Assembly: GCA_007844125.1 (NCBI GenBank)
Contig: CM017567.1
Location: 34,916,111 to 34,980,110 of the forward strand
DNA: 64,000 nucleotides
Direction of reading: 5' to 3'
From: Sinonovacula constricta
Taxonomy: Eukaryota; Mollusca; Bivalvia; Cardiida; Solecurtidae
The position numbers and the translations under genes are program-made. The first letter of the stretch is position 1, and each line of letters starts with the position of its first letter. A model generated the notes under the pieces. The model saw only the letters and a list, made by a program, of their open reading frames with translations, ran no database searches and was not told the DNA's origin. Below, in pieces: positions 34,401 to 45,018 of the stretch.

Positions 34401-36321
34401 TAATTAGATGCTGACACAAACTTTTACAGCTTTGGTCATGATGCAAACTTGCCTATTCTTTAAAACAGCAATTTGAAAACAGCAACAAATAACAGGAGCT
34501 ATAGGCAAAAGCACCCCCATATTTTATATGTTTAAAATCTCAGCTGAGAAATGCTGAACTAACTAAAAAGTAAAGCTTAACGAAATACTATCTTGGTTAT
34601 TTTATAAGCATTAATATGCACAAAGGGGTAAAAGTAAAACACCAGACCTGGTAGTGCAATCCGTAGAGTGTTGGCTCCTGGTACTAGAGGCATTGGGTTC
34701 AGTCTGGGCTGCAACATACCAAAGTCATGTTAAATGGTAGTGTTATTGCTCTCTTGCTTATACTCAAGCAAATATACAGCTAGTTCTATGACTAGTCAGT
34801 CAGGTGTCAGGATAATGTGACTGGGTGTATCATGCCAGGTGTTCATGGCATGCTAAAATCAGTAAAAACAGCTTTATATTGGCTTCAATTGAACACTATC
34901 TTCTAATAAATTGTTGGTGGTTTGATTGTTTATTAGGTTTATTGAGCCACCAACAGTAGTACTGGTATTTCAGTTATCTGGAGACAGTGTTCACTTGAAG
35001 CAGATATAGTGCTGCCTTCACTGTGTATAGCATGCCATGAACAAATAACATGATACCACATCCAGTCATATTATCCTGACACCAGGCCAACCATAAACAC
35101 ACAGATAAATAAAAAGCCAGTAAATTCAAAATGTATGATTATTACAGCAAGATTATTTTTTTATTAATGTAAGTGAATACAGAGAACAAAGGAAATTTAA
35201 ATTTAAAATATACCAACTAATTTTAATATTATAATATTGCAATCAAAACAGTGGCGCCCATGGCTGAGCGGTTAGAATCGCCGACTTGAAGCTCCTCAGT
35301 CCCTCACCGCGTGGGTTCGAGTCCTAGTTGGGGTGAGAACTTCTATGTAGGGAGGTTTTCCTCCACCAATAATTAGCTGGACGTCGCCAATATGGCCATA
35401 AATGTGTCCGTGCGATGTAACAAAAAATCAAACAAAATCAAAACAACATATGATTTCCAAAAAATGACATCTTCATGTACCAACAGCTGCGCCATGCAAT
35501 TAATAATAAACATGGTAGTGCTAAAAGGTAGCAAATGCATTAATACAAGAACTGGTACAAATGGTCAAAATGTTACATAGTTATCTCAGTACCTTTTGTC
35601 TGTCATCCATGCGTTGCTCTTCACTGACCTCCTTATTGACATCCGTCTGCATCTCCGATTCTTTTTTTGTTCACTTGCATCTGGCTGTTTCAAACTATTA
35701 CAGAAAATAAAATACTTTACATGAGTGGCAATGCCATACTAGCAAACACAGTTATGTATGTGTTCAATCATCATGTACAAGTTATCTTGGATATCTCTAT
35801 TACCGGTGAGCTAAATTTATTTTCTTACCACAACAATGTAATCAACAACAAAAAATATTGTGTAGCCACTTGTAACCGTTTTATGTGCCTTTATTCCTAT
35901 AGTATGCTATGTATCCATGTGTAATGTGAATGTCCGGTAACTGGATATTACCGTTAATAAGGTCACTCTAAAATAAACAATAATACAAAAATGTCTTACG
36001 TTTGAACTTGTCAGAACCGTATCAACTCTAACTGAAGCATAAATTAAATATACAGTAGAAAACACGTGTTTATGGAAAAGTCAACGGTTTCAGAAAACGT
36101 TTGTGATAAGAAAAAACTAAGGTGAAATGTCGGAACTGAAAAAAATGGCGAAAATATTTAACACGTTAATTTTGCATTCTAAACCGTTAATGTACTAAAC
36201 TTACTACGTTCAGAAAACCTGATTTAAAATGTGGTGCTTCTTATACTTGTTTAAGTAGATCAATGTCTCACCTTTGCTTAGTAGTCCAGTGAAGGAAAGT
36301 CAATTTTTTCATCTTTTTCAT
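31472..36321 (-). CDS. Candidate small spliced gene, minus strand, four exons, very basic product
   Basis: Unrecognised gene inferred only from splice signals and phase. Exon 1 starts at ATG 36321 (MKKMKKLTFLHW...) and ends at 36272 before GTGAGA. Exon 2 is 35694-35593: acceptor TTTTCTGTAATAG, donor AAAAG|GTACTG, 102 nt, containing RRMSIRRS. Exon 3 is 34178-34145, only 34 nt: acceptor TTTTTCTTTTTCAG, donor GCAG|GTAAGAG, encoding RNWRKNTFAVQ. Exon 4 starts at 31603 after TTTCTGTCAG and encodes a Lys/Arg-rich stretch (RIKAKKVVDAKHQRRSKQWK) up to TAA at 31472. Phases join without a stop (2, 2, 0), giving about 105 residues rich in Lys and Arg. Skipping the 34-nt exon also leaves an open frame, so the reading is not settled. 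The hydrophobic last 13 residues may be read-through. Introns hold SINEs, a 34-bp array and a foldback sequence. I do not recognise the family. A chance run of splice-like sites remains possible. Confidence 0.3.
32062..33064 (+). repeat. 34-bp minisatellite
   Basis: About 29-30 copies of a 34-bp unit: GTAGATCCTGATCAGACAGC then TCCCAGCAAATATT. Variants are AGTTCCC, AATAGT and CTGGTCAG. The half-unit GTGTAGATCCTGATCAGACA equals one arm of the dispersed foldback element at 43366-43421. The array lies in the last candidate intron of the minus-strand gene. Confidence 0.95.
33087..33640 (+). mobile_element. CTTGC-rich foldback sequence with CCCACACCAAAAC end
   Basis: Begins TACCCACACCAAAAC followed by dense inverted and direct CAAGCTTGCG/CTCGCTTGCA motifs. 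Three tandem blocks of about 116-126 bp share GGTTGCGATAGGAACC and CGCAATCATGCCAAGCGAGC. Similar sequence with an inverted GTTTTGGTGTGGGTA end lies at 37812-38087. It could be a palindromic MITE or one end of a longer element. Open frames across it are repeat artefacts. Confidence 0.6.
33641..34144. other. AT-rich candidate-intron DNA
   Basis: No supported feature. An acceptor-like GTCTTTAATTACAG on the minus strand near 33810 has no convincing exon after it. Confidence 0.4.
34641..34919 (+). mobile_element. SINE family A, plus copy of a tail-to-tail pair
   Basis: Head CCTGGTAGTGCAATCCGTAG, worn B box TGGGTTCAGTCTGGG, core GTGTCAGGATAATGTGACTG, CATGCCAGGTGTTCATGGCA, ending at TTGTTGGTGG. It directly abuts an inverted SINE-A copy. 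Confidence 0.85.
34921..35094 (-). mobile_element. SINE family A, minus copy, 5'-truncated
   Basis: On the minus strand it reads from GGTGTCAGGATAATATGACT through CATGGCATGCTATACACAGT, GAAGGCAGCACTATATCTGC and TCTCCAGATAACTGAAA to AATAAACCTAATAAACA. The tRNA-like head is missing. Tail-to-tail with the preceding copy. Confidence 0.85.
35252..35425 (+). mobile_element. SINE family B, copy with well-preserved head
   Basis: The head GGCGCCCATGGCTGAGCGGT, with B box GTGGGTTCGAGTCC, resembles a class II (Leu/Ser-type) tRNA. The body has GGGGTGAGAACTTCTATGT, TTTTCCTCCACCAATAATTA and GCTGGACGTCGCCAATATGG, and an A-rich tail. A stretch present in other copies (AGCTGACCTG...GTTCTACCCAGAC) is deleted. 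It lies in candidate intron 2. Confidence 0.85.
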
Positions 36322-36460
36322 CACATTTTTTTCATTTCGTTGAAAATTGGCGCGGCCGGAAGTGTAGACTGCGCATGTGCTATTGTAGTAAATCGGGACC
36401 GCTCGGCGATTTCTTCGGTTATTTTCCGAAAGTTACGATTGACTTTTAATAAAACACCGT
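36272..36460 (-). promoter_or_regulatory. CpG-rich, promoter-like patch with ETS- and NRF1-type motifs
   Basis: An isolated CpG-dense stretch in otherwise CpG-poor DNA. It holds CCGGAAGT (ETS/GABP type) at about 36356, CTGCGCATGTGC (one mismatch to the NRF1 motif) at about 36369, and a GCGCCAAT E2F/CCAAT-like motif on the minus strand. A good donor (AAAG|GTGAGA) lies leftwards at 36272, and a second (AAA|GTAAGAG) on the plus strand at 36517, so the patch could be bidirectional. On the minus strand a four-codon upstream ORF (ATG AAA AAA ATG TGA) overlaps the proposed start codon. Confidence 0.4.
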
Positions 36461-36539
36461 AAAAGCGACTTTTAAACTTTTATTATTAAATGGTGTTTAT
36501 TCACATTCCCAATAAAGTAAGAGTGGTTTTAACATGATA

Positions 36540-37224
36540 CTCTACTGTCTGTTTTGTTGTCATATTAGATATTAGACTGTAAATCTACTTGACCAGGTTT
36601 TCGAAAGACAACAAAAAGTTATTAAAAAACTGACATCTTTGGAATGAGATCAAAAAAATAAATATTGTACTGAGCTATTATTACCAAATCTTTTGTAGCT
36701 GTCTTTAATGATAACATAGCTTAAAATTGCTTTTGTGATCAGTCAGATCAAGGTCACTGTAACTCATAAGCAGTTTGCTTTCCATGTCTACTCAGGATTT
36801 AGATAGATATCAAATTTGAAAGTTAACTTGTTTATGGGATGCCAAAGTATGGGATTGATTTTGTTGTCAATTAGTTTGAAGGACTGAGTCACTGTTACTA
36901 AATACATTTTATTTTGTTTAGTTCATTATCTTATTTTTTTTGAGGATTAATCAGATTAAGTAGTTAACTAACTATCTCATGGGAAGAATATGTTTGGAAT
37001 TGCTTTAGGGATCAATTGTTGTCAAGTTATTAAATATATTTTTGGATTTTCTATAAAAAAAAATCAAGATGGGAGTAGGGTATCATTACCAAATTACTTT
37101 CTAGGGAGAGTAAATCTGGGACTGTTTTGTATAGGGTTGTGTGATTTCTGTTTAATAATAAATAATGACAAAATAAAATTTAAAAAAAAATTGGCAGTTA
37201 GTATTTAGAGCTTTTTTATGTCAC
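36540..37224. other. Unannotated AT-rich DNA, probably dispersed repeat
   Basis: Segments such as GTCAGATCAAGGTCACTGTA look like a common dispersed repeat of mollusc genomes (from memory, not checked). No coding capacity. Confidence 0.3.
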
Positions 37225-37660
37225 ATTCTGGTAAGCTTTTTTCAACCAACTGTCCATCTAGCTGCATTAACAATTTGCTCGTAAACACTTTAAAGGCTAC
37301 CGTTTTGATCCAATCTTAACCAACACTGGTGGTCAGAATGTCATTAAATGTTTGTCTGTATGAAATCTTGGATGAGTTAATAAATAGGTCACATGGTCAA
37401 ATAGTAGGTGACTTGGTCAGATCTATAAAAACCTTGAGAACACATTAAAAGACTTTTTTGGGGGCCTAATCTTCACAGAACTTGACCAGAATCTTTGTTT
37501 GCAATAAATCTGGATGTGTAACTGTAGGCAAAGATTTGCTTCAACATAACTTGTAATCACTAGAATCCAAGGCACAGTTGTGAACATTTAGTCTTGTGAT
37601 TAAATTTTAAAGCCAGTGTCCTCAGGTGAGCGATACAGGGCCATCATAGCTTTCTTGCTG
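37225..37660 (+). repeat. Dispersed repeat, copy 2
   Basis: Shares GTAAGCTTTTTTCA, CAATTTGCTCGTAAACAC, AAGGCTACCGTTTTGATC and CTTAACCAACA with 24296-24480. It ends near the CTCAGGTGAGCGATACAGGG motif. Confidence 0.5.
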
Positions 37661-37811
37661 TATATCTGCAAGTGGAACTGGTCATGCTGGTCAAGTTCTC
37701 TTTCAAATGTTATTTCTTTAAAGAAATACAAAATAAATTTCTTAATGTCTTGGAATAATTTTATGCTTGCAAGTCCACAACCTATCCACAATCCTAATAA
37801 TAATTAGTTTT

Positions 37812-38087
37812 AAGCTTGCAAGATCGCAAGCTTCTTGCAATCTTCAGTGGAATATAAGATTGCAAGCTTGCAAGACCGCAAGCTTCTCGCAATCTTAATG
37901 GTATTTAAGATTGCGAGAAGTGTGCGAACAAAACCTAACCGCAACCTTAATTTCTATGCAAGCGAGCGTGCTCGCATCCGCGACCATAATATTTAAGAAT
38001 TGCAATCTTATTAAGATTGCGGCAAGCTTGCGCAAACTTGTCGCAAACTTGTGACGAGCTTGTCGCATGCAAGCGTTTTGGTGTGGG
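37812..38087 (-). mobile_element. CTTGC-rich foldback sequence, inverted end
   Basis: AAGCTTGCAAGATCGCAAGC and similar motifs, ending GCAAGCGTTTTGGTGTGGG then TA. This is the inverse of the TACCCACACCAAAAC end at 33087. Internal palindromes resemble the 33-kb copy. Confidence 0.6.
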
Positions 38088-38916
38088 TAGTAGGCCTGTA
38101 GCAAGTGGATAAACTGTCACTTCCTGTCAAACAGGCTGTGTCAAGGTTGAAACAAGAGAAGATAGTACTTATGGATGTTAAATTTACTTAAATATTTATT
38201 CTATTAAATTTAATATTGGATGTATGTTACTGCAGTGTAATGTGTAATTCTGAAATTAAATGTTATTGAAAATAGTGCAAAGCTAGTTTTCCCTAAAAAT
38301 ACATGAAGTAACAGTAATATAGTCTATTCCCTTTATGGAAAAATACCATTTTAAAGATAGTTATTCTTGTAAAAAGTATTTCATATATTCTACACATGTT
38401 AGCAATTTTACAGTAGCAGGGGTACTTTATACCAGTTTTTACTCATTTCAACCATATTAGTGCATGTAATAGATAAGAAAGCATGTTTTTTTTAATTTAA
38501 ATCATGCATTACTGATACTTTTCCTTGTTAAAACCAGTACAAAGACCTTCACTATCTTACAGACATACATTTGAAAATATGTTTTGCATATCAATTACAG
38601 GTCAAGGCCATATTTAATGTCACAAATAAGGTCATTGCATCTCTCCAACTTTAATCAGAACTGATGTACATGGTTGTTCATGTAATGTCTTCCATTTCTT
38701 TACAAAATTATTGGGTTCTATATGTCTTTATGATAAATAATCCATGTTATATTAATTTTTACCTCCACTTCCTTTTATTATTAATCATGCATGAAGTATA
38801 TTAGGTGTATTTTAATTTGTCCTCCAATAGCTTTAATTATTAATCATGCACAAGTATATTAGTTGTGTGTTAATTTTGTGCTACTGTTTTTTACGTCAGA
38901 CATAAAAATAACTTGT
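38088..38916. other. Unannotated AT-rich DNA
   Basis: Contains a local repeat of TTTTATTATTAATCATGCA/TTTAATTATTAATCATGCA near 38776 and 38830. No gene seen. Confidence 0.4.
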
Positions 38917-39172
38917 GGGGGCGCCAGAGGTGAAGTGATAGGGTCACCGATTTTTAACTCAATTGACTGCTTAGCCTCTCACCATGTGGGTTCGAGTCCC
39001 ATTCGCGGCAAAGGACTTAAGGTGGGAAGGTCTTCCAGCTGACCTGCGGTGCACCAGTGGTTCTACCCAGACATTTGTCTAGGGTCTGCCTCCACCAAAA
39101 TAGCTGGACGTCACCATCATGGTCATGATTGTTCAATGGGATATATTTCCAAATCAAAACAAACGAAAATAA
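38917..39172 (+). mobile_element. SINE family B, full copy
   Basis: Head GGGGCGCCAGAGGTGAAGTG, B box ATGTGGGTTCGAGTCCCAT, body CTTCCAGCTGACCTGCGGTG, CACCAGTGGTTCTACCCAGA, CATTTGTCTAGGGTCTGCCT, AGCTGGACGTCACCATCATG and an AAAACAAACGAAA tail. Best full-length reference for the family in this window. Confidence 0.9.
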
Positions 39173-40020
39173 CTTGCATGTTGGATTAATAAAAAGATCC
39201 ATATTTTTCCTAGTTCTAGATAAAACTTAAATATAAAAATACACTAAAACAAAAAAACATCGTAGATTTGGAAATATGTTTAACTTAATTGTTTAAAATT
39301 TTTGCCAGAACCTTTGATCAGCATTTATTTAACCCAGCATTTCTATTATGTTTTAGTATATGAGTGACAAAAAGCGGTTACAGAAAACTTTTGTCCATGC
39401 TATGGTGAAGAGAATCATGATCACAATAACGTTATTGCCGTCTTTCCAGAGCAGTATTCCAATCATGGACTTCCTTTCATTCGACTTTCCCTTTCCCCAT
39501 CTCCTTCTGTTAATTCTAAGCATAAAAGAGAATGTCTACACAGTTTTGATGGATAGAATTCAATAGAAAAGCAAAATGACATCCCATTGTGCCAGTGAAT
39601 TGATTAGACATCGGCCAACTTGTGAAATTTCTGCACAGGCCTCCTCCTTCATATCTGGCAGTGCTTTATTCGTCTACTTTTTGGCTCCCAGTTATAAATA
39701 TAAAGGTGCAGAAGACAATTTATTCATTGGTCACAGAAATAAGTTGTTCCTATTTATGGTGTACAGACATGTAAATGGATGTTAACTTGGTATATATGTA
39801 TTTGCTTTTTTGGCCCTTAATTGTCAATGGCTGAATGCAGGAGTTACAGCAGGAAGTCTTTATAATATACATTGTCATATTTATGTATTATGAGTGTTTT
39901 CTTGGGATATTTTCTCAATGGCACCCCAACAGATATTGTCAGCACCTATACAGCTGCGGAATTTCATGAATTCATCAGTGACAATATTAGGTCGACCACA
40001 TATATAAAGTATGTTGTTGT
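39173..40020. other. Unannotated AT-rich DNA
   Basis: Plus-strand frames at 39360-39566 and 39576-39785 have no recognisable domain. Confidence 0.4.
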
Positions 40021-40264
40021 GTTGTTGTTTTTAAATGCATTGCCATAGCCATTAGGATCATTATAGCAGTGTTGAGCTATTTTGGTGGAGAAACATCCCA
40101 AACAAATGTCTAGGTTGATCCACTGGCACAGTACAGGTCAGCTGGAAGACTTTCCCACATTAAGTCCTTCACTCTGACTGTAACTCGAAGCCATGCGGTG
40201 ACAGGCTATATGCAGTCAGAGGAGTTACAAGTCTGTGACTCTACCACTATGTCATGGATGCTCC
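40021..40264 (-). mobile_element. SINE family B, full copy
   Basis: On the minus strand: GGAGCATCCATGACATAGTG, CACCGCATGGCTTCGAGTTA, AAGTCTTCCAGCTGACCTGT, TTTGTTTGGGATGTTTCTCC, ACCAAAATAGCTC and a tail of AAC repeats. Confidence 0.8.
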
Positions 40265-40391
40265 ATATTTAAAGAGTGTACAATAGTATGTTTGGAAATC
40301 TTTAGCCTCTGGAACCTCTTTTTTTTTCGATACAAAATTGGCTGTGAGTATCATGAAATACATGTAGCCATTATAAGATAGGACTTACAAC

Positions 40392-40450
40392 CAATTTTGA
40401 ATCTGACAGCAGTATATTGGTCGGGTAGAACTGCCGAAAAAGAGCCAATT
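40392..40450 (+). repeat. Short dispersed repeat, copy 1
   Basis: CCAATTTTGAATCTGACAGC followed by AGTATATTGGTCGGGTAGAA resembles 41000-41045 (CCAATTTCGAATCTAACAGC, AAAATATTGGTAGAGTGGAG). Confidence 0.5.
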
Positions 40451-41715
40451 AAATAGCAGTAACAATGTTGGATCTTCCACTTAAAATATTATATTAAAAA
40501 ATATGTAAAAAATTTAAAATATTAATGTGGTTATTGTGTATTGGCTTTGATTATGTTAAAGTATAAACAGAATCTTTTTTTTTGTTTGTTATCAGACTAA
40601 TCTTCTTGTTATTAAATTTAATATTTCATGTTGCTTGACTCTACAGCTTTGAGGTGCAATATTCAATCACTATTTGTATGTTGTTTACGTGTGAATATTT
40701 GATATAAACAAAGTGAAAAGATACATTCTAAAACTTAAAAAGGTTTTGCTCAGATCTTCCTTCACAATGTTCCTCTGCAGTCGCCTGATTTTTGGCTCTC
40801 AGACCGTCAATAACTGTATACCAAGAGTTGCAGATGCAAATTTATTCTTCACAATATTGGCTCTCTACAATATTAATCTAGTGTGTACATCCATGTTTGT
40901 ATATGAACTTTGGGGTTATGTGAAACTAGTTTCTTGGTGACAGAGTTGCTGAGAGTACCCAGATTAATTCTGGAAATGCCAAAGAGTACAACACACAGCC
41001 AATTTCGAATCTAACAGCAAAATATTGGTAGAGTGGAGTTAATTTGTTGAAGAGTTGACACAAGGGAAGTAACCCTGAGTATGCAGGATATACATTTTCC
41101 AGCTGTGACCATATACATTAAGTGAAAATGAGGTTATTGTACATTATTAAAGGTAAAAAGATACATAGTTTTAGTTTTGACAGTTCATAAGCTTATTTTT
41201 AAATGTTAAGTTGTTGAAATATAAGTGCAGGTATACTGTAAACTTTGCCTGAATATTACAAGCAGTTGCAAAAAAACTGTCATTAATTCAAGTTTCATAC
41301 AGTTAATAGGCTGCTTCCTGTGTGTTAGTAAACTCAACAAGAAAAACATCAGTATGTATAAGCATCTCAAACGAAGTTCACAATACATCACATTCATACA
41401 TCTAACATTCACATGGCTTCATGTTCACGACCACAACTTTGCAATAAACTTTGCCTGGTTTAACTGTGTACATCACTTTAATTATCCAACTCTCTCTGAA
41501 CATAATATAAGTAGACATTTAATGGTGGTGAAATGTCAAAGATTTTAGCAGAATGATCCTTGATTACTGTTTGAGAACTTAAAAGCACATTCCTTAGTAA
41601 ACATAATAGGAATTTAGGAAATTATGTAATGAGGTTGCACTTTAGCCTGCATTTGTGATTATCAACAAATTAATGAAAATTTCAATTTTATTTGATTTCA
41701 CTTGTGCTTGTGTAG
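40451..41715. other. Unannotated AT-rich DNA
   Basis: Apart from the repeat copy near 41000-41045, nothing is supported. Frames at 40713-40940 and 41225-41548 show no domain or splice logic. Confidence 0.4.
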
Positions 41716-41955
41716 TACCCATTGCATAGTGGTAGAGTCACTAGTAACACCTCTGACTGCTTAATGTCTCACTGCGTGGGTTCGAGTAAAGAATGAGGTG
41801 AAGGACTCAATGTGGGAAAGTCTTCCAGCTGACCTGCACCAGTGGTTCTACTCAGACATTTGTTTGGGGTCTTCCTCCACCATAATAGATGGACGTGGCT
41901 ATAATAATCATAATTTGTCACTGTGATCTATTTCAAAAACAAAACAAAAACTTGT
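41716..41955 (+). mobile_element. SINE family B, near-full copy
   Basis: TGGTAGAGTCACTAGTAACA, CTCACTGCGTGGGTTCGAGT, GTCTTCCAGCTGACCTGCAC, AGACATTTGTTTGGGGTCTT, CCACCATAATAGATGGACGT and an AAAACAAAACAAAAAC tail. Confidence 0.85.
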
Positions 41956-43365
41956 ATTTAAAATCAAATCATGGGATGTTTCTTTGCTTGCTTACACAAC
42001 CTGTCTCCAACAATACCTGGTTCATGACTGAAAACAAATCACCCACTGTTGTCTCAGAAAAAGTTCACATGTATGTATTTGGTCAGAGACAGCATTGATC
42101 ACAAGTTATGTGAGATCCTGTATGACTATTTACATTATATGCCGTGTGATGATGATATTGCTCCTTTGAGGAGCTTTTGACATGAAATTAATGTCTCTTA
42201 GCATCAATTATTTTACTTTAAAAAACATTTCTAATGAGGGTTGAATGAGGAGTATTTAAGGAAGCTGCTTGATTAAATTCATTCATTATTGATACATTTT
42301 TCTGTGCCAGGTATCTGAGACAAATTCAAGTTTTGAAGGGCAGATCGCTGACAGATCATTGAAACAATATATCCTATGATCAACAAATTATATATATGAA
42401 GTTACACATGAATGTTTCGGTCATATAAATATATTACTCTCAAATATAATTTATATAATTGCATGAATGTATCATATATATAGATAGTTTCCATGTGATG
42501 TCACAGGCACTGATAAGACAGTTTAAGGCAACCATCTTTGAAGGCAGAAGCAAATGCAGGCTAAAATCTGAAAATATGTGCTGTATTAAAACTCGCCACT
42601 GTGTTTTTATTTTTCAGTCTGTTTTAATGAATTTTATATCAAATTTAACAGTTATTTTTAAGTATTTTAAATATCAAAACTATATTTTGGTAGTTTTGAG
42701 CTTTCCAATGGTGTATAGCTTTTAATTTTTGGACCAAAAATGAAGGAATTACAAGAAAATAAAATTTATGCTTCTATACAATTCATCTGAAAATCCCTTG
42801 AAGTTGCCATCAAAGATGGCTGCCAAGATAAGGGATCTTCACTGATGTGGAAACTATCTATTCTGTGTATATATGCAAACCTATATAATAATTGAAACTG
42901 CTATGTCTGTTATTCTTACAAAACCAATTGATTTTTATACAGATTAGATTTTTATACAGTTTTTAAGACACACTTTCTTCATTGACATTTCAGAGCACCA
43001 AACAAACTTCAAAGTACATTTAGATATAAAGGTACTAGCTTAAGATTAAGAATTAGGATTAAAAATTTATGTTTCTGAAATGGTTGCAGCATCCTCAAGA
43101 TTATATTTCTAAATTAGTGGTATCTTTTCTACTATCTATTAATGTGTTGCATTTTGTAATAAAAGTGTTAGCTAGTCATGTAATCTTCCAATCCCCTGTA
43201 GACTGAGGAAGTTCTTGCTGGGATAGGATTGGTTGGTTGCAAGTGTAGTGTTCTCCATTATCCTGCCATAATTTTTACTTACCCCTACAACGTGTAGTTC
43301 TAAGTCATCTTTATATCAACAAGCAAATGAAACAAAACATATTGTAAGACACTGAGCAACAAATA
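41956..43365. other. Unannotated AT-rich DNA
   Basis: No supported gene. Confidence 0.4.
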
Positions 43366-43421
43366 GTGTAGATTCTGATCAGACATCTTCCAGCATAGAG
43401 CTGTCTGACCAGGATCTGTAC
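43366..43421 (+). repeat. Foldback element related to the 34-bp array unit
   Basis: Left arm GTGTAGATTCTGATCAGACA pairs with right arm TGTCTGACCAGGATCTGTAC around CTTCCAGCATAGAG. The left arm is nearly the unit of the array at 32062. The upstream AGCAACAAATA and downstream CTTTTTTCCTAAGCC context resembles 9943-10015. Confidence 0.7.
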
Positions 43422-43454
43422 TTTTTTCCTAAGCCTTGTCACTATATTATTTAT

Positions 43455-43690
43455 ACCTCCACAAATATGTATTGTATACATACATGTGAATTCTCCTGCT
43501 CTTGGAGGGAAATTCCCTCTTTTGAAGTTCAAAAATATCTGAATATAAGGGGTTACACATTTTCACAAATCTCCCTACCAGGAAACAGATAACTTCCATT
43601 CTTTGTTTATATGAATATAACAAATCTCCTACTTTGCCAGTAAAAATCTCTCACTTTGGCCTCAGAAAAAGTTCACAGTAAAATATATAT
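43455..43690 (-). repeat. Dispersed CTCCC-containing repeat, copy 1
   Basis: The reverse complement matches 60745-60965: GTGAACTTTTTCTGAGGCCA, CAAAGTAGGAGATTTGTTAT, GGAAGTTATCTGTTTCCTGG, AGGGAGATTTGTGAAAATGT, GGGAATTTCCCTCCAAGAGC. Confidence 0.75.
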
Positions 43691-44027
43691 AAATAATACA
43701 CTGTGTACATGTATTTATAATTATACATTTGAGAGCACGCATTCAGCTGGTGGACTTGATGTGATATGAACTTTGAAAGAAATCATTATTATCCAGAGAT
43801 GAAAACTTTTGACCAACTTCCTTTGTACAAAGGACTCTTACCAGTAGTCAAAAAACTATAGAAACTAAAGTGGGGTTTCTTAACAAATAGCTGAGTCATA
43901 TTCAGTCTATAAAGCCTAAATATTCCTAAATGGGTTGCATCTGAGTTAAGTTACCTTATCAAATGCAATTAAGATATTTTCTAACAGGAAGGCTTAAACA
44001 TGTCATAAACATGTGAGGGCAAATAGT
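43691..44027. other. Unannotated AT-rich DNA
   Basis: No supported feature. Confidence 0.4.
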
Positions 44028-44112
44028 AGTTGGCCTTCCTCCTCCATAATAGCTGGTCATTGCTATAATGACAAATTTGTTTCTGCAATGCATTTAAAAA
44101 CAAAAACAAAAT
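44028..44112 (+). mobile_element. SINE family B, 3' fragment
   Basis: GGCCTTCCTCCTCCATAATA, GCTGGTCATTGCTATAATGA and an AAAAACAAAAACAAAATC tail. Confidence 0.65.
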
Positions 44113-45018
44113 CAGAAAATGTATTACATTGTTTATTTAACACAAATTGGATCTGATGCTCTTCTTGCTGTCTAGAGCTGTGCAGAATGGTGCCTTTTAT
44201 CAAATTCTTTTATCTGGAGACTCTAGTGTAGCAAGCAGTTACTAAATCTCTTTCAGAGAAAAGAACCGAGTATGCCACAGTTAACAGTGTAGCTTGCAAT
44301 AATAAACAGAGCAGCAGGCAATATAAGGAATTAGCACCTGTTTGGCTTATCTTGTGGATGAAACTGAGTATACTGTATGCCAAAGTTAATACTGCAGCTT
44401 GCACTAACAAAAAAGAGTATGCAAACAACAAGGAGTAAAACAAAGTAGCAGATAGTCTAGATCCGATCTTAGAAGAGTTATTATTCATTACTCTCACATA
44501 TTTAAGTATGGAATCACCAATGTAAGTGGTTCTTAGCATGTTCATCTTCTTGTTTAAAATGCTTGCTCTCTGATGGTGTTTTGGATGCCATTCATCTTTC
44601 TTGTAAGTAAATGAAGTTGATTAGGAGAATATGTAAGCTATTGTATCAGTCAGAGAAGATTTCTCACAATGAGGTAGGACAACCTTGACCTTGGTGTAAA
44701 AGCCATATGGAGCAGACCTATAATAGAGCCTAATTGAGCTAGAGAGATGAGGCCTTCAATCCGTTAGAGACTTGGTGGGCATACAGACTTGAAGTCTGAA
44801 AGAAGATTGTATGACTGTAATGACCTTGTTTGTTGTTTAGGATTTATATGCCATATTATGATTTTTGATATTCTTACTAGTGTGTTTTAGGTGTCTAATG
44901 CTTCTTTGAGGTACATCCCCTGGACTTTTTTTTAGCTTTTTAGCTGTGATCATTATAGCAATGACCTGATCTTTTTCCTGGAGTTTGACCCTACGCAGTT
45001 GTCTTAGTAGAACCAACT
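44113..45018. other. Unannotated DNA
   Basis: The 111-residue minus-strand frame at 44210-44545 includes two similar internal segments (LLFAYSFLLVQAAVLTLAYS and LLCLLLQATLLTVAYSVLF), a local duplication, but no known domain or splice context. Confidence 0.4.

Noticed and set aside
35252..35335. tRNA gene (class II-like)
   Set aside because: The tRNA-like head is followed by a conserved SINE-B body and A-rich tail shared by many copies; it does not fold as an intact acceptor stem that I could confirm.
35593..35680. Alternative exon-2 frame (MQTDVNKEVSEEQRMDDRQK) as the main reading
   Set aside because: It is blocked by a TGA upstream and meets TAA at once if the 34-nt exon is included. Kept only as an alternative under exon skipping.
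39360..39785. Two consecutive plus-strand frames as a small gene
   Set aside because: No conserved domain, promoter or splice pattern; composition matches surrounding AT-rich DNA.
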